The position numbers were made by a program, and so were the translations under genes. Source: Cunninghamia lanceolata (taxonomy: Eukaryota > Streptophyta > Pinopsida > Cupressales > Cupressaceae). From it: DNA of 64,000 nucleotides. Below, piece by piece: positions 10,901 to 22,215 of this stretch (positions are counted from its first letter, which is position 1; every line of letters begins with the position of its first letter). The notes beneath the pieces are model-generated. The model did not search any database and was not told the DNA's origin. It saw nothing but the letters and a program-made list of their open reading frames with translations. Where the stretch lies: positions 7,148,501-7,212,500 of the forward strand of contig BSBN01000233.1 in the NCBI GenBank assembly GCA_027924645.1, read 5' to 3'.

Positions 10901-12880
10901 CTTTATCCATGGCACCTTGCATCATCTCCATGATTTCTTTATTAGTTATAAATCTATATAAATTATACAAAACTTACCTCACCGATAAGTGTTCCCCTCT
11001 TATCATATTTTTTGCATCTCTCTCCATGTTGTCATACCTCTCCTTCTCCAAACTCTTTCTATTTGTCTTTGGACAAAAGAACAAAATGCTCTTAGTTGAA
11101 TATCTCCCATGTATAGATTGGGATTCTAATATTTATCATCAAATGAAATAAAACTATACAAATAGAACTTGGATAATAGATTATTTTCTATCTCAGCTTC
11201 ACTTCCTAAATAAGATTCAAAAAATGCTATAGGAGTATAGATAGGTTTTTTTATGATCCTCCAATTCCCCTTTTTACCTATAGCTTGTGAAACTATTCCT
11301 ATAGCAATAATGAATGCTCTCTCACACAAGGTCAATACTATAGCATGTTACTCACAAGCATTAAAATTAACTGAATTCTATCCCTCAAAACCCTATTTTC
11401 CTCATTCACCTTATCATTTTCTATTTTATCCCTTCTAAATTGTTTCAATTTCTCTTTTTGATTTGTATATGTTATTCAACCAATCATTTTTTTAATTTCT
11501 CCAATTTACTCTCATGTACCTGTAGAAGACATGTTTCTTTATCCTTTACCTACAATATAGTAGCTTCTAGTTATGTAACTTTATTTTTAAGTTCTGATAT
11601 CTCATCTTCTTATTTTCTGATCAATGCGTAGGCTTGCTCTAACTCCATCAAACCTATAGAAGATTCATTAAAACCTACTATAGGCCCATCCTTTTCAATA
11701 TCTTTAATAACAAGATCAACAATTTCTTCTCCCTACTCTCCCATAACTTCCTTTTCTACGGGTATCATTGATTTAGGTTCTCCTAGAATAGAGCCTTTCA
11801 TTACAGGCATTTCTTCTACAAGGTTCTCCATTACAAAAATTTTAGCTACAAGCATTCTTCTCTTTTGTTTAGTGCTCCATGACACTATTTCCTCTAAAAT
11901 CTCCATCTCTAGATCAAATTGAGCTTGTTTCTCTAATCCTATAGCTTTTTTAGTTCCATGGCTACTAAATTCTTAAGTGTCACAGATGACCTTACATTTT
12001 ATTTTGGAGTAGGATATTTTGCATGTTGTTCATCCTTGTGTTCAAATTATTATATCCAAATATGTTGTCTCAATCACTTTCTAGGATCTCTTGTTGTAGA
12101 TATAGAGGGCCCCACTTTATATCTTGGAGCCATACCTATAGGAGGTATATTACTTGTTTCGATATGTTCATCATAGATAGGGGCACAATCATCTTCCTCT
12201 ACAAAATCCTCTTCTTGTGCAGAATGTGTTGCAACAAACACTTCCCAAGTTAATTGGGGATGCCTTCATTTCAAGGCCTTTGTTATCACCAACTTAATTA
12301 ACTAATGATGTGTCAAGTATTTGAGTTTTCTATTTGCACTTCTATAAACATCTTTCTCAAGGATTTGAGTAAAAAATAAGGCACATTCATGATTCTTTGA
12401 TGTCTCAAATCCACCATTAAATGAAAATGACAACTATAGATAAATTAGCACCTTCTCTCACAAGTCACATACTGAACGAGAGCATATGCCACCTCTGACC
12501 ATAGCTCTGGTAGTGAGGTCCACAAGGTGCCTTGACTAGGCACAATTTTTGTTCACTCTCCTTGCTTCAAAAACTCCTTGAGAATGCTTTTTGAATCTTG
12601 CCTACAAATGGGAAATTACTACTCCCTAGTGTTAGCCAACCTTGAAGCAACTGCAACCAACTCCACATCAAAAGGAAAATAAATGCTCCTCATTACGATT
12701 TTATCCTCTTGGCATCCCATGCCAAAATCCATGGCAACTTGGTCGTTAAATCCTTGTAATCATTTGAAAATTTTGATCCAACCCGTCGCCTTAAAAATGT
12801 GATAAATTTCTAGTTTTTCCTTCAACTTGTCTACACCTCATGACTCTCTTCAATTATGACCACCACCTAGTGTGTTCAAA
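10900..12880 (-). pseudogene. Decayed coiled-coil protein gene, unknown family
   Basis: The minus strand carries a broken but protein-like reading, spread over shifting frames and stops. From about 12780 downwards it gives FNDQVAMDF, then (12700-12640) IYFPFDVELVAVASRLANT, (12540-12440) LPELWSEVAYALVQYV, and (12410-12340) FHLMVDLRHQRIMNVPYFLL. Next come an acidic stretch (12230-12150) and a heptad-rich coiled coil at about 11620-11480 with EISELKNKV and VHESKLEKLKK. The order (globular N-half, membrane-like or helical block, acidic linker, coiled coil, C-terminal globular part) resembles ORF-c at 36831-39815, but sequence similarity is too weak to assert homology by eye. No catalytic motif was found. 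It could be a gag-like protein of a lineage-specific element. Confidence 0.4.
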
Positions 12881-12959
12881 TATCCATCCCTTGCCCTTTG
12901 CAACCTACCTGCTCAATATGGTTTCACACCATGCCACTATTAAATTATGTGTTATCAGA

Positions 12960-13690
12960 CGTGTCATAAATAAAAATAACAAAAAGTGACACATGTAAGG
13001 TGTCTACATTGGGATTGGACTATCTTAATAACTTGACAAGACGGGTCATAAGTACAGGTCAGTACTTTCTCTAAGAGTTAAACAGTTGCACAAGGTTTTA
13101 TGAATATTTCTTATAACCTCAAATTTTGCATCATACACAAGTTGATTATTTAAAATTGAGTGTATCGCCTCATTTAATAATGTGTTACGTGTGATCTTTT
13201 CTTAAAAACATTTCATAATTTTTTACCACCTTCTTCCTAATTTTGGGAGGAGTTATGAAAACCCATCATCATGAATGACATTTGTAACATAAGTTTCATT
13301 CATTGTGTTCATCTCAAGGTTTTAAAGCCTCCTAAATGGCCCTTTAGCATTTCATTATAGGTTAAAATATTGAATATCATATATTGTTTTTGGGTTTTAA
13401 GATATTAGGGTTGTCCATTGTAATATATTTGTATTTTTAATTCTTTGGTTATACTCCAGCTAGGAGATATTTCATTGTAATATGATGATATAATGCATTT
13501 TTGGTACTTCAAGGACCTTTTAATACAATTAAATGGGTGTATAGATATTTTATCAAAAAGATAAAAACAAATGAAGACATGCCCAAATATAAATTATAAT
13601 AATATTCACACTAATTGATTATATTGACTCTATTTTCAAAGGAAGAATGAAAAATTATCTATAACATAGTTTATTAATCAAGTTAATGAA
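12960..13690. other. No gene recognised
   Basis: AT-rich spacer between the decayed gene and the hAT pseudogene. It has only short frames with no motif. The left terminal repeat of the hAT element may lie here, but I could not pair it with a right end. Confidence 0.4.
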
Positions 13691-13699
13691 TTTGTCAAA

Positions 13700-16256
13700 T
13701 ATCTAGGTTGCTTGTGTTTGACATTGGTTGGGAACCATCTTCCTGTTCTTCGTCCCATGTTTCAACCAGCTCCTCTAAAGTACTATTTAAATTCTTTGGC
13801 TAGTCCCCTTCTGACTGAGACAAAATATGTGTCACACCTCTTCTTTCACAAGTGGACATCGATATTGCAATAGCTCTGTCAAGCAAAAATGTTTGGGCAT
13901 TGTGTCTAGTCATATAGAGCCTCAAACAATTCTCCAATTTTTTTCAAGTTTGTTTCATAACATTGACTTCAAAAATGATAAGCTACTGAAAACTCTTTCA
14001 TCCTCCACTGACCCTAGAATCATTTTTTGGCACAAATCTGCAAGTTTGAATTATTCTAAAATAGAATATTGTAGAATTTCACTCAAACTTAATTGTTCCC
14101 ATAACTTAGTTATTGATCCATGTTTCAAATGAGGGTTGAGGAATTTACACTGTTTAATCATTGTTGAGGCAAACTAAATAGACTTTTCTACAAACTTTGT
14201 CTTATCTATCATTCCTTCTATCTATACTCCATTTCTTTCTACCATTGTCCTAAAATGATTAGCCAAGTACCTCACCTTACCTTGAAAATCTCATGGTGAA
14301 CTAATAGAGGACACACTAATGTCATTCCATATTGAGGATAAACTATAGCCATTGCTTCCGAAAGTTCATCTCAAATAAAGTGCTCTATTATCTCAGAAGA
14401 TAGAGTTCTCTCAATTTTCTACAATGTTTCCTTTACAGAAGACACAAGATCTTTAAAATCCTCTCTTGTAACACTTATTAGTCTGGCCTAAGAGCTCTGT
14501 CCAACTTTACTAAAGCAGTGTAATTCTATCATATACCCACACATTAATGCACACAAATCACATACATCATTGTACTCTAGAAAATTTTTTGAGTATTAAA
14601 TGTCCATCATTATTTTCTAGCTTACAAACTTTGGGCCCGTAAATGTTTTAGATTGATTGATATATAGATTGTCCAGAGTAAAATATATCATTTTCTATAC
14701 CTTTGGGTATTCTGCAATGTACATTACTATGGCTTGTGCCTTTTTGACAGAACATTCATTTCTTCCAACAAGGGAAGAATCCTAGATAGATTCAATAGTA
14801 TCTCAATGTTAGTGAATAGTGCCAACATATTTGCCTGATCTACGCGGTTTTCATGGAACATGCTTAGGAATGACCAATACTCTTCAAATAATCTATTTTC
14901 CAGTCCATGTAATGATATCCACCTGGTATCCACATCCTTAAGTAGCTTGTTTCCTAGAGTAATTCCTTCAACAGATCTTTGATAATTTAAAAATATTTTT
15001 GGACTTCTACAAAAATATGTATACACCTCACACATAAGATCTTCAACTTTTTAAATAGATTGAAACTACATTACAATTTTGAAAGCCAAATTCATTCTAT
15101 GGGCCATGTAGTGAATGTCGGTCATGTACGGTGAACATGATTCTTGCAAATTAACAATAACCCCATTTATGTGACCCTACATGAATGATGCCCCATCTTT
15201 ACCAATATAGACCATCTTCCTTGCAATCGCTAAAGCATCCACACCTCCAATATTGATTGAACTAATTTTGGCATTTCCATAAGGTTAACAGATGTAGAAT
15301 TTTCTTTCATTTTATGAAATACAAGTAGATGAGGTTGACGAATATGATTTTATACAATATAAATGTGCATACACACCTAAAAAGTATTGTCAATGGCTAT
15401 CACCTCATTTAGAGACAAGGGAAATAAAGTCACACGACTCAATCTCTCCTTTTATATCCTGCTTCTCCACCATAGTCAGACACTCAACCCATTTCCAACT
15501 GTTGTGGATGGACCAATGAGAGAGTGGAATGTTGGGCACTCCAATAAATTGCATTAAATTCTTATATTCAAGAGAAAGTCTATCAATGGATAGCCTCTAT
15601 TTAATATATAGAACATAATTGCAAGCTTTATAGTCTTGGATAAATGACTCACTTCGATGACCTTTCCAAGTAGATCATATATGGAACCTCCAAAAATGGA
15701 AAGTTGTTCCTATGATTGCATATATTCTTCATACTTGGCTACATTTCGAGCATGAGCACATTCATCTTTCATTTTCAAGTGTATCACTTACTTCAATTCT
15801 CTATTTACATTTACAATTTTTATAAACTTTACCTACATGCTTCTCAATAGTATCTAGTTTTAATTGCAATTTCTTGTCTTTCTTTAATTTCCATCTATAA
15901 ATCTTACATCAACATACTTTTGGCATGCCCTCTCCATCTACATTCTCCATAGGTTCTATGAATGGATAATTAGAAACACATTCGAGATGAAATTTTTTTA
16001 ACATGTCCCATTGACGTGCTTTACGTTTGTTCAAAATGATTTCAAACTTACGTTCACCACCACTAGTACCATGGATATTTTTCCCTTGTGTGATCACATT
16101 ATCCATGCTTTCACTACCAAACTGAACCACAACATGCCTACCTCCTTCAAGATTTTCATTTGACACCTCCTCATCCTTAATGTCATTCCAATAGAATTCC
16201 TCAATCTCAGGTAAATTTTTCTCACTATTTAATATTGATGGACCATCACCCATTGC
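13700..16256 (-). pseudogene. hAT-superfamily transposase pseudogene (DUF4371/ZNF862-like group)
   Basis: Read on the minus strand, segments line up in hAT transposase order. The N-terminal part starts at about 16253 (MGDGPSILNSE) and contains LKKFHLECVSNYPFIEP. Near 15570-15400 a block resembles FIGVPNIPLSHWS and FISLVS-NEV-AIDNT. Near 15205-15100 comes GKDGASFM-GHINGVIVNL followed by DIHYMAHRMNLAF, matching the GSDGAS-M-G..NGV and IHC-AHR-NL blocks of this family. The open stretch 15035-14727 has LLKDVDTRWISLHGLENR, a strong hAT signature. Near 14040-13960 the C-terminal dimerisation motif VEDERVFSSLSFLKS is present. Many stops and frameshifts show it is dead. The plus-strand frame at 13827-14132 is the antisense of this C-terminus. 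Confidence 0.85.
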
Positions 16257-16589
16257 AAAATATCATTGTCATCGATTAAAATAGGACTTTATGGTGGCCT
16301 TCTTTGTCTTTGATGGGACTCCTCTCACTCTTCAATTTTTTTGATTTGAGGATGTCATCTTTCTCTGAGAGTGTTAAAAAAGTGTTAAAGTAGTGTTCTC
16401 AAAGTTACAAATTCAAAAAAATTGTGTTATGCATATGTAAATCACTAGTCAATGAAATGAAGAAAATTAAACTACTTATAAAGAAAGAGAAGAAGATGAC
16501 ACATGTATTTTAATATTTAATCACTATCACATAGAATCAATTTTTTAATTTAATCTTTTACATTTAATTACAAATACTGCATGCATAGC

Positions 16590-17925
16590 CAATTACCACA
16601 TCACCATTTTTTGTCAATGGAGCCGCCTCCCACTTTGACTATTTTTATTTTATGGTTGGAGTACTGCAAGCCATCGATGCAGTTTGATCGCATGTTGTGA
16701 AATAAATAAAACATTCTTTTTTTAATACTATGGGCTCTTAAAAAATAATTAAAATTTATTGAAGTAGTAATTAAAAATAATAATATAATAATGAATATAC
16801 GGTTATATAAAATAAGTAAAAATATATATAATCAAGAACATTTAATTTAATATGAAATTACTATAGGACGTGGCATCTAACACATCACTTTTTTTTTTAG
16901 TGAATGGCGCTGCCCCCAACTCTAACCATCTTTATTTTCTTGTTTGAACCCTGTGAGTCATTAATATAGTTTGCTCCAACAGTTTGGAATAAATAAAACA
17001 TGTAGCTTTGGTTGATTAATATGAGTTCATTATGAATGACTGACATAAATAAAGTATTACAAGTGGGTCATAGTAGCTATGACCAATACACCAAATAACA
17101 TATACGGGCCTAACAACTGACATATCACCTTTTCTAGCTAGTGGCATTGTTTCTTGCTTCCATAATCTTCATTTCCATCTTTAAGCCATGTCAAGCATTG
17201 ATGCAACTTGATTTGACACCCTGAAATAAATAAAAGATGTCTGTTTAGAACTATTATATCTTAATAAATCCACACCTGTAGCTTCTACCTATACACCTAT
17301 AGCAATGACCAATACCCCTAATATTGTAAGCCACATAATTGACACATGACCTTTTCTATTCAATGACATTGTCTACATGTTGTATAATCTTTGTTTCCAC
17401 ACTTGAGCTATGCTAGGGATTGATCCAGTTTGATCCAATGGCCTGAGATAAATAAAAGATGTATATTTAGTAATATGAGTAGTTAATAAATTTATACAAG
17501 TAAGCCTCAACAGTTAAGACCCATGCACCTATAGCTACAACCTATACACCTAATACTGTGGGCTTGACAACTGACATGTCACCATTTCTAGCCAATGACA
17601 TTGTCTTCTTCTTGGATAATCTTCATTTCCACCTTTGAGCCCTAGTAGCCATTAATGCAATTTGATCTAACAGCCTAGGATAAATAAGACGTGTGTTTAG
17701 TACTATGTGCTCTTAATAAATTTATACTTGTGGACCCGAGTAGTGCATTCAAATTTGTAGACCTTTAAAATAAAATGACTACACACCCCCAATTTACATG
17801 TAAGCTTTCCTGACCAATGGCGATGCCTTCTTATCTTTGCATCTTAATTTTCTCCTTGCAACCCCACAAACTATTGATTTGGTTTGATCCGACGATGTGG
17901 GTTAACTAAAATATGTGCATTTCAC
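16590..17925 (+). repeat. Degenerate ~230-bp tandem repeat, about six copies
   Basis: Each copy contains, in order: a (GA)CATRTCACC-TTTCTAGCCAATG-like start, ATAATCTTCATTTCC or a variant, a GAGCC-T-AGCCATTGATGCA-like block, TTTGATC-AACA, and AAATAAATAAAA followed by TTAATAAATT. Starts fall near 16605, 16880, 17125, 17345, 17577 and 17800. Copies are strongly diverged, so the array is old. It lies upstream of the hAT pseudogene's 5' end and could be a subterminal repeat of that element or an independent minisatellite. Confidence 0.6.
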
Positions 17926-17929
17926 CTTT

Positions 17930-18480
17930 CTTTGGAAAGAAGGCAAGGGACATAGAGGCAAAACCATCGACATAAATTTGTTTGGAAGGAAATACTGACT
18001 AGGGACAATAGATATAGTTTACGTAAAAAAGAAGTATAAAACTACTATTATAGAGATTAGTCATACAATAAACAATATAGAACTACTGTAAAAAATAAAT
18101 ATTTAAATCAGTACCAACAAATGACAAATACATAGGATTGCAAGTGCACATGAGAACTACTATTATAGAGATTAATTATACAATATACAATACAAAATGT
18201 GATGCAAATTAAAAATTATATCTTTGTTACTCACCAGGAATGGAAGAATGAAGTGAAGTTGTAGCTTGTGTCTATTCCCAAACTTTTAAGAATGTACCCT
18301 CCGATCTCATAGTTAGCAACCCATAGCTAATTGATCAAATACCACTCTAGAGAATCAGAAATTACAAATTTACAATGTAGGATGAAATGGGTGAATCCAA
18401 AATTGAATGCCTAAAGAGTGAATGGGGTATTATTTTTCATAAATACCAATCCATACTAGATAGTCATACTACATTTTACA
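17930..18480. other. AT-rich spacer with one possible minus-strand splice donor
   Basis: No coding sequence was recognised. The minus strand reads CATTCCTG|GTGAGTAAC at 18226-18242, a near-perfect 5' splice site. It could mark a leader exon of the hAT gene located downstream on the same strand. This is an inference from one site only. A GAACTACTATTATAGAGATTA sequence is also nearly repeated (18040-18060 and 18150-18172). Confidence 0.3.
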
Positions 18481-18900
18481 TGGCCGATTAAACACATTAA
18501 CCCTTAAACACCTATAATTCTGAAATGATTGGCCACACTTTATAAGAACTGCTATAATTCAATGGCTATAATAAATGTTTTTTTTTAAAATATACCTATC
18601 ATTGAATGGAAGTATTACACATTTTCCCTAAATTCACTATAATATCATTGACGATTCACCATCATTTGCCCTTAATTGATTAAAATTTCATTGGCCATCA
18701 GGCCCCCTTTTTCCTAATTTCTTGTAATTTTATTGGTGATCGCACCACCTTATGCCCATAATTTATGTAGAAAGGCAAGCGATTGAAACCTAATTAAAAG
18801 TTGCCTTTATAATATCTTGGCGATTACGACTAAACTGTAATAAATATTATGGCGATCTAATGTTATTCTAAGATTTTAAAATATCAATTCATGGGCAATC
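18480..18900 (+). repeat. 42-bp-phased GGCGA(T) motif array, diverged
   Basis: GGCGAT-like motifs occur at 18482 (GGCCGATTAAAC), 18564, 18650 (GACGATT), 18693 (GGCCAT), 18735 (GGTGAT), 18778 (AGCGATT), 18819 (GGCGATT), 18851 (GGCGATC) and 18894 (GGCAATC). Most steps are 41-43 bp; one is 32 and some are irregular. The sequence between motifs is AT-rich and not conserved. The motif and its spacing are the same as in the tandem units at 31650, 41232 and 51193. Confidence 0.5.
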
Positions 18901-19490
18901 TGAAGCTACAGGCTTGAAAGTACAATCAAATTTGAATGAAAGCATATACTACCAAAGATAGTAATATTTGTAATTTTCAATCCCCTAAAAATAAAAAAAA
19001 ATCACCATTTGACGACAAATCACCACTAAAATTGTCCTTGAATAAAACTAGGAATAGAAAGTATTTAGTATAATCATAGAAGAAGTGGGAGCAAAGTGTA
19101 TGAAAATACTAAAGTAAAATTCTCTTCCTTTATAATAGAATCATTGAGCAAATATTCTAGGGATGTAATTAATGAAGAATGTGAGGAGCATGAAAAGGAA
19201 ATAAACAAATTAAAATAAGAAATCAGGAGTCCAATTGTTGATCAACATGGTGGAGATAAATGTACAAGTATGGAATAACATTTTGAAGGTTAATGAAGCA
19301 TTGAATCAACACTTTCCATTTTATATGATTTTTCAAACGTAAATAGAACGTGTTTTTGGTTTTAAAAAATCTAAACTAAATATTTTTGCAAAGTCAATCC
19401 TTCTTCCATAAATTGAGTTGGATCTAATTAATTATTTAGTAAAGGAACACAGGGTATCATTATCCTAGGAAGAAACTTATACTAAAAACA
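18900..19490. other. No gene recognised
   Basis: AT-rich. A pair of AAATCACCA-like sequences at 19000-19025 recalls the inverse of the TGGTGATT motif of the preceding array. Nothing else can be named. Confidence 0.4.
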
Positions 19491-19494
19491 CTCA

Positions 19495-19541
19495 TGTTAT
19501 TGTTCCTGTTATTGTTATTGTTATTGTTATTGTTATTGTTG

Positions 19542-19572
<31 letters not shown>

Positions 19573-19576
19573 CGTT

Positions 19577-19642
<66 letters not shown>

Positions 19643-19676
19643 TCATCATCATCATCATCATCATCAACAACATCAA

Positions 19677-19759
<83 letters not shown>

Positions 19760-19760
19760 A
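19495..19760 (+). repeat. Compound trinucleotide microsatellite (TTR)n-(TCA)n
   Basis: The run starts as alternating TTG/TTA, becomes pure TTA, then switches through TTATCG to about 55 units of TCA, with a CTC slip and a short CAA interruption at 19664-19675. It creates a Leu-Ser-His homopolymer frame that is not a gene. Confidence 0.95.
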
Positions 19761-19789
19761 GTATTGCAACATATACATTATCAAGTATT

Positions 19790-20880
19790 GTAGCATATAC
19801 ATTATCTTCAATTTATTCTCAAATCTAGATGTTAGAAAATGAGATTAAATAAAATATATCTTTAAATTGATCTTATAGTAGTCTTAAAGGGAAATCGCAA
19901 TGAGTTAGAAGGTAGGAGTGATTTTTTAGGGAATATGGATATTGTAGAAAAAAATGGAAGAACACATGTATTAGAGATATAAATTATTGGATTATTAATG
20001 ATGAAAATTAATATTTAATTGATTTTAATTAGCATTTTCTTTAGAGTGTTGGTCTTTTAAGTTAAGAGAGAGTTGAATAGGATAGCACTACAAAAGTGAT
20101 CTTTTATATCAATTATTAATTCTACATAGTGGTTTGAATTCTTAAGCAAAATATTACTTGAAAAGGACAATTTGGAAAGGGCACCTAATAATTATGAATA
20201 TTTCGAGGAGATTCTACTCTTAAAACATTTTTGGATTAGGTTGCCCCCTTACATTTTTTTTAATATATTTTTCATGAATCTTTGTTTATCTAACACTTTT
20301 TAAATGTATTTCTTTGGACAATCTTTTCTTTTTAAGTTATTGAGAATTTTATTTGTGATATTTGATAATTTTTGGAGAAAAAATCTTAATAAATAAGGCT
20401 ACGGAATTTTAAAATAAGTTTTACTTAAATTGTGATGATATGTAATTAGGTTTGCATAGAACTCTCATAATTTCTTCTAAAGATTTTCCACAACAAATAA
20501 AAAGAATAATTGTAGTACTACATCTCAAAAGTTTCAATAAATATTTAATAAATTAATTTAGTATTACTAAATATGTTAATTAATTGATTGAAAAAACTTA
20601 TTAGAACATTGTTTTGATTAATAGTTATGAATAGTCACTTTTTAACATTTAATTTGAACCCACTTAACATGTTGTGGGAATGGGAGTTTCAAACAAATGA
20701 GCAGGAATGTGGGTGGTTCTTGTGTGGATGTGGAAGGGAGGTAGACAAGGACAATGATGAGGATGTAATAAACTAGGGAAGTGATGAATAATGGATCCCC
20801 TATGATGAAGAGGATGAGCGACTCATTGACATATGGGCAGAGGCATGTGAAATTGCTCATGCCTCTTATCTATCCTAGCG
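19790..20880. other. No gene recognised
   Basis: AT-rich sequence with no protein motif. The end of this stretch (20690-20870) becomes GC-richer as it approaches the LINE relic and may be its degraded 5' part. Confidence 0.4.
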
Positions 20881-20889
20881 TACTCCATT

Positions 20890-22210
20890 GAGCAAGGTTT
20901 TGGTGAAGATCCCTCTCAGAGTTGGTGCTCCTTAGGGCCTTGGTGGCTTCTTAGGACAAGATTTATGCAAAGGATTCTTTGTCCAACAAAAAATCTAGTC
21001 GCATCCTCCTCATGAGGCCAAAAGTTCCTTAGTTCAAGAGGTTAGGGATGTAGCTAAGAGTATTGGGTGGGTTCGAATGCTAGTTAACGAGATGGTGGAT
21101 ATCCCCAAAGTGTGCTTGTTGTCAGCTACAAGTGCTAAGAACATGTGGTTTGAGGATGTGATGGCCTCCTATCTCGATTGTGCTAGGGAACAGGTAGGTG
21201 ATGGATTTGGGGATTTGGAGCAGGGGCTAATCCCCACTTTCCTAGTTTCCTAATGCCAAAATCTTGATATGCCTAAGGATTTAGGTGGTAGGGTCCCATA
21301 TCTAGGGGTGGGTAAGGTTGGTTCGGTTTTTGCTATCTTTATAGGAGAGGCTCTATGTGCGAAGATTCAGGGCCTTGATTTTATTATGGAGAGAGATGTC
21401 TCCAAGATGAGGTTTTCTCATTTTGGGAAGGTTGTGGGTTTTAGACTCAGTATTGATGATTTCAGATTATGGGCTATAGGAAATTGGAATATGTTTAGGA
21501 TTGCAGCTCTACATTCTAGTTCTTTTCTAATTTATTTTTCTAATTATGAAGGCACTATATAGATTTTGTTTAGTGGTCAATGGTTCTTTAGTAAAGCTAG
21601 GTTGAGCCTCAAATAGTGGGTTCCTAGTTAAGGTAACTTTTAATCAAGATCCTATTTGGGTTTGTTTTTTAGAGTTGTCTCTGGGATATTTGGATAAAGT
21701 TGCTTTCAAATCTAGTGCTAACTCCTTTGGGCATTTCATCTTTCTTGATTTAGTTACTAAATCTAGAAAACATTATATGTTTGTTAGATTTAGTGTTAAT
21801 GTGGACATTGGCAAAAAACTTCCTATGTCTATCACTCTTTTGTCAAAGCTTGGAACTTGGGTGTAGAAAATTACTTATGATGGCTCTCTGAAAATTAGTC
21901 TCCACTGCCTTATAATGGGGCACTCAACATGAGAATTCTAACCCCTCGGGGGTTTTGGAGAAAGAGGATGTGAGACATTTGGATGATAGGGTCATAGGGT
22001 GTGCCCTCATTGATCATCATGTGAAGAAGGTTAAAGTGGAGACTGATTTGGGTTTTCCTTTAGATCTATGTAAGGTTTCAAGCTCTTGCAAGGATATAGG
22101 TGTTGATTCTTGTTCTAGAGATGGTGTTATTGCCCATTGTCCTCAAGAGAATTTTGATTATATGCCTCCTCGATGCCATGCCTCTCTTGGTGTCTTAAGG
22201 CTAAAAGGGT
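20890..22210 (+). pseudogene. LINE (plant L1-type) ORF1 relic with DUF4283 domain
   Basis: Open pieces at 21269-21562, 21675-21866 and 21955-22215 lie in sequence on the plus strand. They give the pattern of the DUF4283 domain found in plant LINE ORF1 proteins: FGKVVGFRLSIDDFRLWAIG, then LFSGQWFFSKARLSL, PIWVCFLELSLGYL, and DLVTKSRKHYMFVRFSVNVD with LPMSITL. These correspond to the usual 'L..GPWFF....L....W.P', 'P.WVR.P.LP..FW' and 'D..T..R.R..YARVCVEVD....LP..I.L' blocks. ORF1 packages the LINE RNA. Stops at 21560-21562 and elsewhere break it. No ORF2 endonuclease or reverse transcriptase follows, so the copy is incomplete at its 3' side. Confidence 0.6.
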
Positions 22211-22215
22211 TCTAG

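Noticed and set aside
13827..14132. 101-codon plus-strand frame
   Set aside because: It is the antisense of the hAT C-terminal dimerisation region.
19494..19793. 99-codon Leu/Ser/His homopolymer frame
   Set aside because: It is only the translation of the trinucleotide microsatellite.
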